This document shows positions 45,442 through 57,450 of a stretch of DNA of 64,000 bases, one piece after another. The notes beneath the pieces are model-generated. The model saw nothing but the letters and a program-made list of their open reading frames with translations, did no database searches and was not told the origin of the DNA. The stretch's first letter is position 1, and every line of letters begins with the position of its first letter. The position numbers were made by a program, and so were the translations under genes. The stretch lies in the NCBI GenBank assembly GCA_030549205.1, contig JAUKTV010000005.1, positions 2,480,001 through 2,544,000 on the forward strand. Direction: 5' to 3'. This stretch comes from Apiosordaria backusii (taxonomy: Eukaryota > Ascomycota > Sordariomycetes > Sordariales > Lasiosphaeriaceae).

Positions 45442-47441
45442 TTAGGCAGATGCTTCAACAGCCTCGGGCTTGGCCTGAAATACATTGTCAGTAAAGTGCT
45501 CTCCAGAAATTGATCCTGTCTTTTCCAAACTCACCTCATCGACATCCATCTTATCGACAGGCTCTGAAGCTTCCTCGGACTTCTCTTTAGATTTCTCCTC
45601 CGCTGGAGATTCGTCCTTCTTCTCCTCCTTGGCTTCGGCCTTAGCCGCACCCCTCTCGGCCTTTGCAGGCCCATCAGCCTTCACACCGTTGGTCTTGGTT
45701 TCTTTGGGTGCTGTGCCATTGATAGCCTTGGCCGCCGGAGCCGGAGCTGATGTTCCACCATCAACCGCGAGAAGCTCGTTCCACTTGTTAAGCAGCACTT
45801 GAGAGCGTGACTTAAAGTTGAACTGATTCTCTTTTGGGATGTTCTCCAGCTTCAGAATCGCCTTCAAGACCTTATTGATCTTCGTCGTCCGGATAATGCT
45901 AACCTCCAGATTGGGGAAGCCCTCAAGCTTGGTGATGTACTCCGACATGGTGGCCATCTCATCTGCTTTCGGCTCTTGATCCCTCGTAAGGAGGCCCTTT
46001 TGGAGCTTGTGTCGCAGGAAAAGAACTTCACGTTCTTTTCTCTCCCTTTGCTCCTGGGGCGACAACTCAGGCTCCTTGGGGGCTTCAGAAGCTTCCTTCT
46101 CAGCCTTGTCATCTCCATCCTTCGCCTTCTTCGCCTTGGGCTTCGTGACCTTAGCTTCCGGCTTGGCCTTAGATGAAGGTGTGGCGCCGTTTGTTGTCTT
46201 GGGAGTAGCGCTGCTGGTCAGCTTGATTTTGGGCTTCTTGACCGAATCGGTGTGTTGAGGGGTCTGTCAAACACAAGGTCAACAAATGTCAAGTTTGCAG
46301 CTGTGAATATGGCGACTTACGTCCGCTGGCTCATCTGCCTTTCTCTTCTTGGACTTCTTCTCCTTGGGAGGTGTGCCGTTCTCAACATCATCGTCCATAT
46401 CGACGTCCTCGTCAACAACAGAAGCCGCCTTCTTTTTGCCCTTGGGTGTAGCAGCTTTGGCGGCCTTGGCCTTCTCCTTCTCAATGAGCTCCTGTTGGAA
46501 CTGGTGGAGAACATCTTTGTAGTATTGAAGGGGATGGTTCTCGAGGAACAATCTGTGCGCAGCTTGAAGATCTTTCCTCATCTTGTCGGTGTTAATCGTC
46601 TTGACCTCCTCAAGGTCAAGATCGATGAGTTCCGTATTTGGTACCCAGCCACTGTAAACAGAGGCGTGTCAGCGTTCAGCCCCGAAAATCTTCATCACCA
46701 GACAGAGGGTGGCAGCAGGATAAATACTCACAATTCATTGGTGTAGAGGTACATGACGGGGAAAGACCGGTCAGCGACCTTCTTGCCTCCATCTGCAAAA
46801 TCATCGCGATATGAGCCGTCCTGCCGCTTCGCGGTGACTGGGCGAGATTTGAGCAAAGACTCGGGAAGCATCTCCTCGTCGCAGATGATAACTGGCCATT
46901 GAGGGAAGCCTTTAAGCTTGACAAAGAAGTGGTCGCCTGGCTGGGCGTCGGTGTGCAGAATGCGCGGCTTTGAGGCCTTTCTGTTCAGTTTCTTTCCTTT
47001 GCCCTCAGCCGCACCAATTGACTTGCGCTTGGCAGCCTTGCCCTTCGCAGCGGGCATCTCGGCGTCGTTGTCGGCGGGCGGTTGGGACGGCGCCTCAGCC
47101 TCTGCAGCATCAGCGGCGTCGGTCATATCAACGTCAGGCTTGTCTTCGGCTTGCTCGACCTTCTTCTCGGGCGCTGGTGCTGATGCTGATGATAGATGAT
47201 GGTTAACTAAATGTGACGGTGAAGGCGCAAGTGGCCTGCAGTAAGTGTTGTGGAACACGTTACCCTCTTCCGGTTTGTCAGAGCCTTCGGCAGGAGCAGA
47301 CTCGACCGCATCCTTGGACTCGGTAGCGATGGCTTCCTTGAGGTCCTCGGCAGCAGGGGCGATGGGCGCGTCCTCCTTCTTCTCGACAGCTGGTTGCGCG
47401 GCCTCGGCGGCGGGCGCGGCTGGTGAACCTTCTCGTGACAT
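45442..47441 (-). CDS. PWWP-domain chromatin protein with C-terminal helical (IBD/TFIIS-N-like) domain
   Basis: Five exons (47441-47264, 47185-46732, 46651-46321, 46263-45535, 45474-45442) give 574 residues. The last exon codes for just ten residues. The first 135 residues are Ala/Glu-rich and disordered. The PWWP domain follows: ILHTDAQPGDHFFVKLKGFP, where QWP replaces the WWP core, then VIICDEEMLPESLL, PVMYLYTN and the spliced EFGWVPNTEL. A Lys-rich linker with nuclear signals (KEKKSKKRKADEP) leads to a helical region (EVLFLRHKLQKGLLTRDQEP through KINKVLKAILKLENIPKENQ and VLLNKWNELL). This resembles the LEDGF integrase-binding / TFIIS N-terminal fold. PWWP domains read H3K36 or H4K20 methylation on nucleosomes; the layout matches fungal Pdp-type or LEDGF-like transcription factors. 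Name not assigned. Confidence 0.85.
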
Positions 47442-48396
47442 TCTTGGTGACTTTGGTGATGTCAGCGGTGATTCGCGACGGGGACGTGACAAGTTGTTTG
47501 TCGTGTGCAGGCGTGAAACTTTGACGCGTTGATCGCGTGAAAGCCTTGCAGAGACGTGGGCGCGCACTCGGCTGATGATTTCAATGAAGCTTGGATGGGT
47601 GCGCGATGGGAAGACAACACACAATGGCGAAGCGCTAGGACAATGGAGAGTGGTTGCGCGGAAGATTGGAGGAGCCTTCGCGAAAAGAGAAATTATTTGA
47701 GGGCAGCACACGAAGGAAGTGGCCCGAGCGTCTGGCGTGCGCGGTGTGTGTGTGGGAGTGAGAGCTTGCTTTGCTTTCCTGGTCTCTCCCCCTATCAAAG
47801 ACGGCGGAGTGTGCGGAGTGCCGCTGTGGAAGGGGACCTGCTCCTGCGGCATGCGTCAGACCAACAACAAACCCGAGCTGCCTGTCTTGTCTACCTTACG
47901 CCTTACACTTGGCCCGAGTCCTTGTCACCCTGTCACTTTGTCACCAGCTCGTCTACCAACATCACCCTTGGAGTAGTCATCGAGGGCCAAGCAACGAGGC
48001 CCCAGATCCATCCCTCTCTCGCCACCACCTCCCCATAGATCGTCCCCATGGCTATCCCCACCGCCGAACCCAACCCAAGACCCTTTCCACTTCCCGCCCC
48101 CTTGAGCCTGTTCACAACATCCCGAAACCCCACATGGCTTTCCCAGTTCAGCCTGAGGACCATCCCGTGACGTAGACCACCCCCCAAACAACAAAGGTGA
48201 CGCCCCGCTAGATTGAGCAAAACCAGAGATCAAAGTTAATTTTGTATTATACCACCAAAACCCATTATATACCATACACGCTTTGAACCCGAACCACAAC
48301 CACTTTTGAAAAGGTGAAAAATCGGATTGGGAATGAGAACAGCACTTTTTGATACACCCAGCGCTTACCCAACAACCATCATCATCTCCTCCTAAA
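47442..48396. other. Intergenic, 955 bp, PWWP promoter and BRR2 3' flank
   Basis: A 95-codon minus-strand frame (47933-48220) with a hydrophobic middle was looked at, but it has no signature and is not called. No RNA gene or repeat seen. Confidence 0.45.
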
Positions 48397-51300
48397 TCAC
48401 TCATCATCTTCCTCCTCATTGTCCTCATCCTCATCAACATCCATCCCCTCCGCAACCTCCACTGCAAACGACGGCTCCTGATCCACTCCCATGTAACTGT
48501 CGCTCATTAAGAAGAGCTTCAAGTCGTGATGGCCCGCCGTGGGCACGGTGAATTCCAGTCTGACATTGAGATTCCGCCCCACCGTGATCCGCTTGATTGC
48601 CAGCAGCTCCTTTGTGCTCTCCTCGCCAACCACCAACCACCAACTCTCCGTCTTCTTGCCGGGGAAAAACGGAGCGTGTACCGTCGGGTCGTACTCAGCA
48701 TCCTCATCCATCTCCCGCTCAATGGCCACCTTGAGGTACGCCGGCTCGCCAGCCCGGATCTCGTCCTTGTCCTCCACCTCAAATTCCAGCGTGATCTCAG
48801 GATACTTGGTGTTTGTGAAATTCGCCGCCTGCGCGAGCTGTGCTTGCGTGAACCCAAGATCGCTGACGAGAGAAGTATAATTGGGGTTCTCTTCAGGGTC
48901 CATGTTGCTCATGAAATCAAAAATGTCCCGGATGCCGTACTTGTTGGCCACCTTGACCATCTCGGGCGTGAAGTTGGGGATCTGCTTGAGCGGGCTGTCG
49001 CGATCCCACATAGCCTGCACCACCATCTGCGACATTTCCATCGCGTTCATGGCGTTGAGACGGCCGTCCGAGGACAGGATATCGACCACCGCATTCAGGA
49101 GACTAACAATCTTGGTCAAGATGACTTCCTGATCCTTGGCCAAATCAATCGGTAGGTTCATCCGGGAGAAATGGGCCTGGACCAGCACAAATGCCTTGAA
49201 ATGAGGCGAATCAAAGGCTGGCTCAGCCATCTTGACAGGGACACTGTCGTAAATGCGCCTGAGAATGGCTTCTTCGTGACGGCGAATCTGGATTGATTCA
49301 AATTCGGTAGCTGAGGTAACAATTTCGAGGATGCCCTTGAGCTTCGTCTTCGCCGTGAGCGACAGAAGGAAGGTCTGCATCGTGATGTACGAAATATTAT
49401 AATACGCAGCAATCATAGCAGCGTTCTGAGGAGCAACGGTGCCCTCATCCTCGTCAAAGTCGACAATCTTGGACTCCGAGAGCTCCTTCAGAGTAGCCTC
49501 AACCATATCAGACAGGTACTGACTCAACCCTTCGTGAGTCGGGTCCGTAAGACTGTAGTAGCTTGGGTTTGCGAGAAGGCGACGGTAGAAATACGTGAAG
49601 GTGGCCCAGTTGATGGCGTCCTCACCGGACTCGATCATTCCGGTGCTAATCTCGGCCACAAATGCATCTTGGAGGAAGTTGTGAAGATGCGACTCAACGG
49701 GCAGAGCTTCGTTGAGAAACTTCTTGTAGTATTCACGCTTCACCGCCGGCACCATCAGCACACCGCGACCACGTCCGTCACGCGATGACTGTGAAGCCTT
49801 GCCAAACATTTGCAAAACCTCGCTCAACGGGTAGTCAACATAGCGATGCTCTCTGCCCTCGAAATATTGGGTACCCATGACAATGACGAGGTGTGCCGTG
49901 CAATCCAGCTCCCAGCAGACATCACGAGAGGCGATGAGAACTTGAATAGCACCGTTCTTGTAGAGATGCATGACAATGCGCTTGTCGCTCTGGCTGAGGG
50001 CTTCATGGTAGTAGCCGACACCGTGTGACAGAGCCTCAGCGAGAGCTGGCTCTTGAACACGCTCAAGAAGCTTCTGGATCTGCTCAACATCGACATTCAA
50101 GAAACGGTCCTCATCATCATCAGCCAAGCAGGCAGTGAGAATATCCCTTGCCGTCGCTCTGGTTTGCTTCCGAGTAGGCACAAAGATGAGAGCCGGCTGG
50201 TCAGGTGACATTTGAGTGACAGCCAAATATGTCGGCTTAGCCATCGCCAACATCAGAGACGGGAAATGAGGAATGGTGTAGGACTGAATGTGAAGCTCCA
50301 GAGGCACGGGCCTGACATGAGGGCTGAAGTTGTAGATATCATGCTTTCTCGCGTCAATCCACTCTCCCACATCGCGAGCATTGGCAAGGGAAACACTCAG
50401 ACCAACGATTCTGACTGGCAGCTCAGTCTGGGTGCGGATGTAGTGCATACGAGATACGATGATCTCGTAGATGTAGCCCATCTGCCCACCAAGCATGTGC
50501 AGCTCATCGGCAATGAAGAGCTCCACCGTCTGGACGTTCTTTCTGCGCTTCCATTGTCTGGACAAGACATCCCACTGAAGAGGCGTGGCCAGGATCAAGT
50601 CACCTTGCTCGAGGAGCTTCAGATCAGCAGTAGTTTCGCCAGTCAGCTTGACGATGTCCTTGCCTCCCCTGAGATTGGCAAACCGCTTCTGCCAATCTTG
50701 GTAGCGCAAGTCGACTAACTCCTGGAACGGCGCAATGTAAACTGCGCGTCCGGAGTCTTGCTTGTTCCAGTGGCGAAGCAAGGCAAACTCGCCACAAACA
50801 GTCTTGCCGCTGCCGGTGGGGGCTGCCACAAGGACGTTGTTGTCAGTGCCGTACAGCGAGTTGAAAGTTTGTGTCTGTATCTTGTTGAACTGGGCCCAGT
50901 CAGGGTAGAGAGCAGCATAGTCCTTGGCCTTCAAAGCAGTAACCGGTAGAGGTTGCAAGTCGAGAAGCTCAGTGTGGGGTGGGAACCGCTCTGGCAGGAT
51001 AAGTTGCTGGAACGATACTGGCAGACGAGTCTCGGAATGCATCCATCGATCCGAAATGACCGAGATGAAGTAGTTTGGTGGCATTGGCTCCGTGATGGGC
51101 ACGGTGAACTCTACAATATGCTCATTTGCCTCGGACTCGGCGTAGTCCTTGCGGAGAATGAACTGGTCATGGAAGAGGATATCTTCACCGTCGCAGTCCT
51201 CAACCATGATCCAAAAGCTCTCAGACAAACCGTGAACATCGACGTCCCACTCAAAATTCGGTGTGATGGTCAACTCGACCCGGAGCATGGACCGAGTCAT

Positions 51301-54300
51301 GGGCTGAACGTTGGCCTGAAGCTCAACTCGAGGGAACTTGGCCACAAGCGAGCAGACAGTCTTTCCAGCCTTGGGCATGCCGAGTAACTCGCCCATGCGA
51401 GGGGGTCAAGGTCCAAATAGCTGCTGAAGGGCACCTCTATCCTCTCGGCCTTGCGGACAATCTCAGGGGGGCAAGTAGGGAACTGTCTCAGAGGAGACAT
51501 AGTTGGCCACATCCTTTTCTCGGCCATCTTGCAAAGATTCAGGGCCAACTTGGCAACTGAAGCCCAGCCTTTCTTCAGAGTGATTTCGAAGATGGCGCGA
51601 AGGATACGGCCAGCAGATTGAGTGACATAGACCATGTCAGCCATCAAGGCGAGTCCATCCAGCCGCAAGCGAGAGATGTAGGCCTGAAGAAGAACGTTGA
51701 TCTTTGCGGTAGGCTCTTCGATGCTCTCCTTGACGGGAATTGGAACACGGGCAAGCAGCTTCGCCAGCTCAAGCTTCTCTTCCTGACGAACTGGAATATA
51801 CTTGAACTCGCCGCTCTGCGCAAAGACACGGAAAAGCTCCACATCATTCATTGATGGTTGGATCAACTTGTTGTATGTATCCATGGAAGAGTTTGTGATG
51901 TAGTAGTGGGAGGCGATACGACCAAGCTCGGTGGACTGCAGCTTGCCGGTCTTTTCGTCGTATTTGATCAAGTTTGACTTCTTGAGCACAGTGGCGGCCG
52001 AGTGTATCAAATCGACACGCTTTTGCTCTAATGCTTCATCATCCTCATACTCTGCACCGACACTGTAAAGACCAGGAGAGCGAAGCATGCGGACAAACAG
52101 GTACGTGTAGCCGAGCCATTCCACACCTTCGTCACGGCTCCGAACATTGCCCAAGACAATTTCGGCATTGAGGTTGTCGACGAGCTTGCTGACAAACTGA
52201 CTTTCGATTGGCAGCTGCTGGTTGAGAAGCGAGAGGTAGTAAGTCATTTCTCCCTGTGTGGTGATAATGATACCTTCACCGTATGTGTCGAACTGCGGCC
52301 GACCGGCACGACCAAGCATCTGCAAAACATCCTGGGGGCTCAGTTCAACCCAGCTACCCTTTTCTGGAGAGTACACTTGAGTACCCTTGATAATGACTGT
52401 ATGGGCGGGCAAGTTGACACCCCAAGCTAGAGTAGCCGTACACACAAGAACTTGAATATGGCCGCTAGAGAAGAGATCCTCAACATCAGTACGATCAGCT
52501 CGGCTCATACCAGCGTGATGGATGCCAAAGCCGTAGGGCAGGATGTCCTTGAGGTCTGTATTGTTGACCGCATTCGCTGCTTCACTGAGCACCTCTCGGG
52601 TACCAGCATCATGCTTGAGAATCTGGTTGATGGTGTCCATTTCCAAAGCCTTGTCGCGAATGTACTTGGCCGTCTTTGCCGTTTCTTTTCTCGAGTGAAC
52701 GAAAATCAGCATTTGGTTGCGATTGGTACCAACATGCTCAATGACCTTGGTGTAGGTAATATCGTTCATCGTCTTGAGTTGCTTGATGGCCTTTCTTTCG
52801 GTGATACCAATGAACTCTTGACGCAAGGGGCATGGACGGAATGAGCCATCGAAGTGGAATAAGCCCTTGCCCATGTCAACACGCAGAAAGCTTGCGACGT
52901 CCTTGTAGTTTGGTAAAGTGGCAGAGAGACCGACGATACGGACCGGTTCACCAGTTTGCTCAGTTTTGCGGATTGTCCTGCTCACAATGCTCTCCAGAAC
53001 CGGGCCACGATCATCGTGCAGAAGATGGATTTCGTCGATAATGATCAAGCGTACCAGGTTTGTGTATGAGATATCAGTAGCCTTTCTTGTGATGACATCC
53101 CATTTCTCGGGCGTTGTCACAATGATTTGGGTCTCGGAAATCTGCTGCTTGGTGAGCTGCCGGTCACCAGTCAATTCAGACACCTTGATGCCATATGGCT
53201 CCAGACGCTTGCCAAAATTGCCAACCACCTCCTGTACCAGGGCTTTCAGGGGCGCAATGTAAACAATCTTGAAGGCGTCGAGGTCAATCTCACCCCTCTC
53301 GTTCCTGTTTTTCCCAATCTCTCTGAGAATGGTAAGCATAGAGACGTTAGTCTTGCCGGAACCTGTTGGCGCGCAGACCAGCATGTTGCCATCGTCGTTA
53401 AAGGCAGTTGGGTAGCACTGGGACTGAATTTTGTTGAGAGACTCGGTTGTGCTGAAAGGAAGCTGTGCCCACTCCGGCATCTCCGTAATAGGGATGTTTA
53501 GATCGCTAGGGTCATTGCGCTTCTTGGGCGGCGGGACATGGATTTCCTCATAGCCCTTGAAGGTCCGTTTTGTTGTACCTTCCGGTAACCTGACCTTAGG
53601 GTTGGTGTTGAGGTGGTTGCCTTGGTCAAAGACGAGGTTATCCAGGTTGATCAATTTCCTGGGCTGAAGACCACCGACCAACTGACCATCGGACTTTTCT
53701 TGCTTTGGGGCTTTCCCGTCGACAAAGGCACCAGAGTCGATATCCATCTTGATTTCCATCTTTGGCTTCTTTTGGTCATCCTTGGACTTGCCATGAAGCT
53801 CGTCCAAAATCCACCGCAATCCTTCCGAAGCCATTTCTCTTTCGATAGTGTCTCGCTCCTCCTGGTTCTCTGCTCTAGCCAGCCGTGTAAGCCACACGAC
53901 CTTCTCCCGGTTTTCGATCAGCTTTTGCACGATCTCATGGTGCTCGTAGTCGAAAAGCTCCATGAGGTCGTTCTCGATATCGCGGAGCTGCTTCTCTTCA
54001 CCGCCTGGCTCATCGGGCTCTCCGGAAAGAATTTTAAGTGCGAGCGAGGTCTTGTCGTGTTGAATATGGGCATCGGGGTAAAGCCGACCAATCTGCCGCT
54101 GCAACCAGTACGCATCGATATCTCGAGCCGGGACAAAGCTTTTGTCCTCAGACTTGTCTTTCCCATTTGGCACTGAATCAATCACCATGGCCTCTCCGTC
54201 TATCAAGCCAGCCTCCTCCTCAACCCGATCAATCCCGGCCTCTCCACCCTCAGCAACCTCCTGAAGGCCTGGCCGATCCTCATCGTCAATATCCTCATCC

Positions 54301-55046
54301 TCGTCCTCCGACGAGGACTCATCCCGGACAACATCCACCATACCGTCATCATCTTCGTCATTCTCAAAGTTGACCGCAACACCCTGACGGCCATCGATTT
54401 CATCGTCGACATCCGGTCTTGAATCGCCCATTTCCTCATCATCATCGTCTTGCGCGTCATAGTCCGTAATCTTTTTACCAAGATTTACCAACTCATTAAA
54501 CTGCTTGGGATCCATCGACTCGCCTAATATCCCGTCAATTTCCTTCTTCTTGTCGAAATCTTTAAGATCGTCATCCTTGAGGAACTCTAACACAGCGTCT
54601 GCCGCGCTTCGCACTGTATCGTGGGGAAGATCGCCTAGGTGCTCGGCCACAATCGTCAAGATGAGGTTGAAGGCGTCCCGTGTTGGCTGTGTTCGTGGTC
54701 GGTATATGATACCCTCAATCATGTCGGTGCTGGCAAGAATACCTCCGCCACGGGTCTCGACCTTGCCCTTCTTCTTCTTGTCCTTCAGGTGTTGCAGAAT
54801 ATCGGCGCCTTCCTGTACATCCCCTCGCTCGACATTTGGCATGGCACTCGTCTTTTTCGTTTTTGGGGCTGCATCACGGGATACGCGAGCGCCCATATCC
54901 TTGATGGAGAGACGGCCAGCGAGGGACTCTGGGTCGCCTGTGGCCTCGTCTGTTCGTCTTGTGACAAACCGACGGTCCGCCTGGAGGACCAGGTTAGACA
55001 TGGCCGAGTACTTGTACTGCGACACATCGCGCTGATAGTCGGACAT
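48397..55046 (-). CDS. BRR2: Brr2, U5 snRNP Ski2-like RNA helicase, with one apparent frameshift
   Basis: One intronless gene of about 2215 residues, seen as two frames overlapping at 51297-51396. The N-terminal 470 residues have an acidic disordered stretch and the PWI-like/plug region. The first helicase cassette has CAPTGSGKT (near residue 555), TTPEKWD, DEIH, GLSATLPNY and QMLGRAGRPQFDTYGEG, followed by winged-helix, ratchet and Sec63 units. The second cassette has AAPTGSGKT, a degenerate ATPLQWD, DELH, GLSVSLAN and a second Sec63 unit. It ends in an acidic tail. Brr2 unwinds U4/U6 to activate the spliceosome. The frame breaks exactly between SSYLDLDP and MGELLGMPKAGKTVCSLVAK, two adjacent pieces of the first Sec63 domain, at a five-G run (51401-51405, plus strand). 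One added base makes it continuous. As Brr2 is normally essential, a consensus error is far more likely than two genes. Confidence 0.94.
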
Positions 55047-55745
55047 CTTGGCGGCTGGTGAGAGATGGGAGATACGGGGAGAAATCGACGAGGTGAAGTG
55101 GTGATATCGAAATTATTCGTTTTTCGCAGTCGCCGCGCCGAAGCCTGTCTGTGGCGACAACTAAATCAACCCGACCCCGCCCCAAACCAAACTTGGGTTT
55201 GTCTAAAGCAAATTAAGGAAATACGCATTCGAGTGCTGCAAAATAACCGAATTCGTGGTGGGTGGACGATGCAAGTCACAAGTTGTTGAGAGATGGATGT
55301 GTTAGAAAATGGCAGTCGCGCTGCTCGCGTTCTGGAGTTGAAGCTGCATTGCGCCGTCCTCCGGTGGGAAATTTTTAGGCTGTCTCGCGATGCTGTCTGA
55401 TTGGTCGCCTGCCAGCAAAGTAAACTGTAGCTCAGCATCGCCAGTGCGCACACCACTAATACCCTGCATTTCTACCAAGTCAAGCCTCCACTTTTAGTGA
55501 CAACCTCCCCGGTGCTCCCCTAACAACAGCCTGTATGTTTACTCGCGGCTCGAGGTAGCACTCATTCAACAACACTTCTAACTCAAAGACAATGAGATAC
55601 TTCCAGATTCATTCGTAAATTCGACAAGAATATTCTGAAGGCTCTCTGGTATCGGGGGGAGCTTTATTTAGGCTACTGGAGCCCTATCTTATATTCATCT
55701 CCCTGTTTGTTGACAACTGAATCTCACAACTTACAACTCACCGCA
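55047..55745. promoter_or_regulatory. Divergent promoter, BRR2 / coiled-coil protein
   Basis: 700 bp between start codons on opposite strands. Nothing notable beyond ordinary leader-like sequence. Confidence 0.4.
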
Positions 55746-57326
55746 ATGCCGAGCCCAACTGGCGATACCTCCACAACCATACAAAGGGTACTCGACCCTT
55801 ATATCAGACCACGCGAAGAAGCAGCACAAATTCGACGAATACTAGCACTTCATCTAGACTCCAGTTTCAAGGATGGATCTATTAACGAACCCCTGGCTCT
55901 CGTCGACGCTCAGAAGCCCAGCGCATCTTCCGCTACTCAAGGCCTCTACCGAGAATATCTCGAAGCGTTGAACGCAAATATCAAAGCTCGCGAAGAGTTC
56001 AGGAAACATACTCGTGATCGGAACCACGCAGACGAGTCAGAAGAACCCAACAGCCCAAATGGAACCGACCTGGACCGTCTTCAAGAGCATCTGGCTATTA
56101 TCAATCTCGAAAAGAAGCGTGAGAGGTTGGAAGCAGTTGAGAAGCACCTGATACAGTTGAGCCAAAAACCAGCAGCGTCACCAGATTTCATGAACCCAAA
56201 GGAGATATTCCGGGACAGTCGACCCTTACCTAACGTTCCCAAAGAGTTCGTTGCCGCCTTGACGCTCGATAACACCACCACCAAGGCCCACCTGAAAGAC
56301 CTGGTCGACCAGTTGGAAAAGCATGTCTTCAAAGCAAAGCTCCTACTCAAAAAGGAAGAGCAAGCCCTCGAGAAGGTCAAATCACAGTCCACCGCGCGCC
56401 CAGAAACCACCACCGACAACGCCAAACTCGAAGCCCTCAACAAAACCAGAATAGAACTCATAGGCTGGATAGAAGCCGAGCTGTCCAAAGCCTCAGGAGA
56501 CGACGCCGACCATCCCCCGGGCAGTCCAGACAATCGTTTCCGCGCCAGCCGCGCTCCCCTGAACGAGCCCATCAATATGGGCGCCCAGTTAGCCAGCATC
56601 AAAGACAAGTACAACCAATACCTCGAAGCCAGGAAATCCCTTCTGCAACTCATCAACCAGCAACCCAAACCAGTCATCAACCCCCACAGACCAGAAGACC
56701 GAAACCCCCAGGACGAGTCTTCAAGTTCTTCCCAACCAGCCCCCGCAGGCCAGCTGCTCACCCCTTATCTGGAGCAACTCCTCTCGCTCTCCCGAGAGCA
56801 GAAGGGCCTTATCGCCCAAAAGTCCCATCTGAACAGCACAATCACCAAACAGATCAAGGAAAACACTCTGGTGCTGGATCATCTAGCTCAAGAAAGCCAG
56901 TTGATACCCTCTCACCCTATGCCTGGTGCCAACAGGGCAAAGTCTGCCAACAATACCCTCTCATCTGGGGCGGACGACCACCGTCAGGTCTCAGGCCGCG
57001 TCAAGCCCTGGGTGTACGCGGCTGAACAAGCCAAGATCGCAACATTTGAGACCGTGGCAGAGAAGATTGAGGAGGGACAGGTAGCGCTGGAAGGGTCATT
57101 GCAGACGCTGGCGGAAATTGATCTTTTATTGGGACGAAATGCAACAGGGGCAGGGGATGAGGGAACACAAGAAGAAGATCTTTGGATGGGGGCGGAGAGT
57201 AGCTCCCCTGCGAGGAGACATACACGAAGGGGGAGTAAGATGGTAGAGCCAACGGCAGCGGCAAAGACGGGTACGGTTTGGGATATGGTGAACGGGAATT
57301 TGGGACTTTTGAGGTCTGATGAGTGA
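55746..57326 (+). CDS. Coiled-coil protein of unknown function
   Basis: Single exon, 526 residues from the ATG at 55746; an in-frame Met 13 codons earlier lies in the leader. No membrane segment or catalytic motif. Heptad-rich segments occur at about residues 105-150 (LDRLQEHLAIINLEKKRERL), 190-225 (KDLVDQLEKHVFKAKLLLKK) and 345-385. The linkers are Pro/Ser-rich. The C-terminal part (VKPWVYAAEQAKIATFETVA) looks like a further helix. A GTVWDMVNGNLGLL segment precedes the end. The all-helical scaffold recalls microtubule or kinetochore subunits such as augmin components, but no family can be named. Its stop is 124 bp from that of RFC2, so the 3' UTRs may overlap. Confidence 0.78.
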   Translation: MPSPTGDTSTTIQRVLDPYIRPREEAAQIRRILALHLDSSFKDGSINEPLALVDAQKPSASSATQGLYREYLEALNANIKAREEFRKHTRDRNHADESEEPNSPNGTDLDRLQEHLAIINLEKKRERLEAVEKHLIQLSQKPAASPDFMNPKEIFRDSRPLPNVPKEFVAALTLDNTTTKAHLKDLVDQLEKHVFKAKLLLKKEEQALEKVKSQSTARPETTTDNAKLEALNKTRIELIGWIEAELSKASGDDADHPPGSPDNRFRASRAPLNEPINMGAQLASIKDKYNQYLEARKSLLQLINQQPKPVINPHRPEDRNPQDESSSSSQPAPAGQLLTPYLEQLLSLSREQKGLIAQKSHLNSTITKQIKENTLVLDHLAQESQLIPSHPMPGANRAKSANNTLSSGADDHRQVSGRVKPWVYAAEQAKIATFETVAEKIEEGQVALEGSLQTLAEIDLLLGRNATGAGDEGTQEEDLWMGAESSSPARRHTRRGSKMVEPTAAAKTGTVWDMVNGNLGLLRSDE

Positions 57327-57450
57327 ATTGTATTATGTAGTAGAAAGAGAGAACAGAAGATTTTATCATTTGCCATGTATTTTTGCCTGCTTGCTGCCCA
57401 AACGCCATCTGATATTTACATTATTCCATACAATATCTGATACCCCCGAA

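Noticed and set aside
47933..48220. 95-codon minus-strand frame with a hydrophobic middle
   Set aside because: No conserved motif; lies in BRR2 3' / PWWP upstream region. Insufficient support.
48397..55046. Two separate helicase genes
   Set aside because: Each half has just one cassette, and the break lies within one Sec63 domain at a homopolymer. One BRR2 gene is the better reading.
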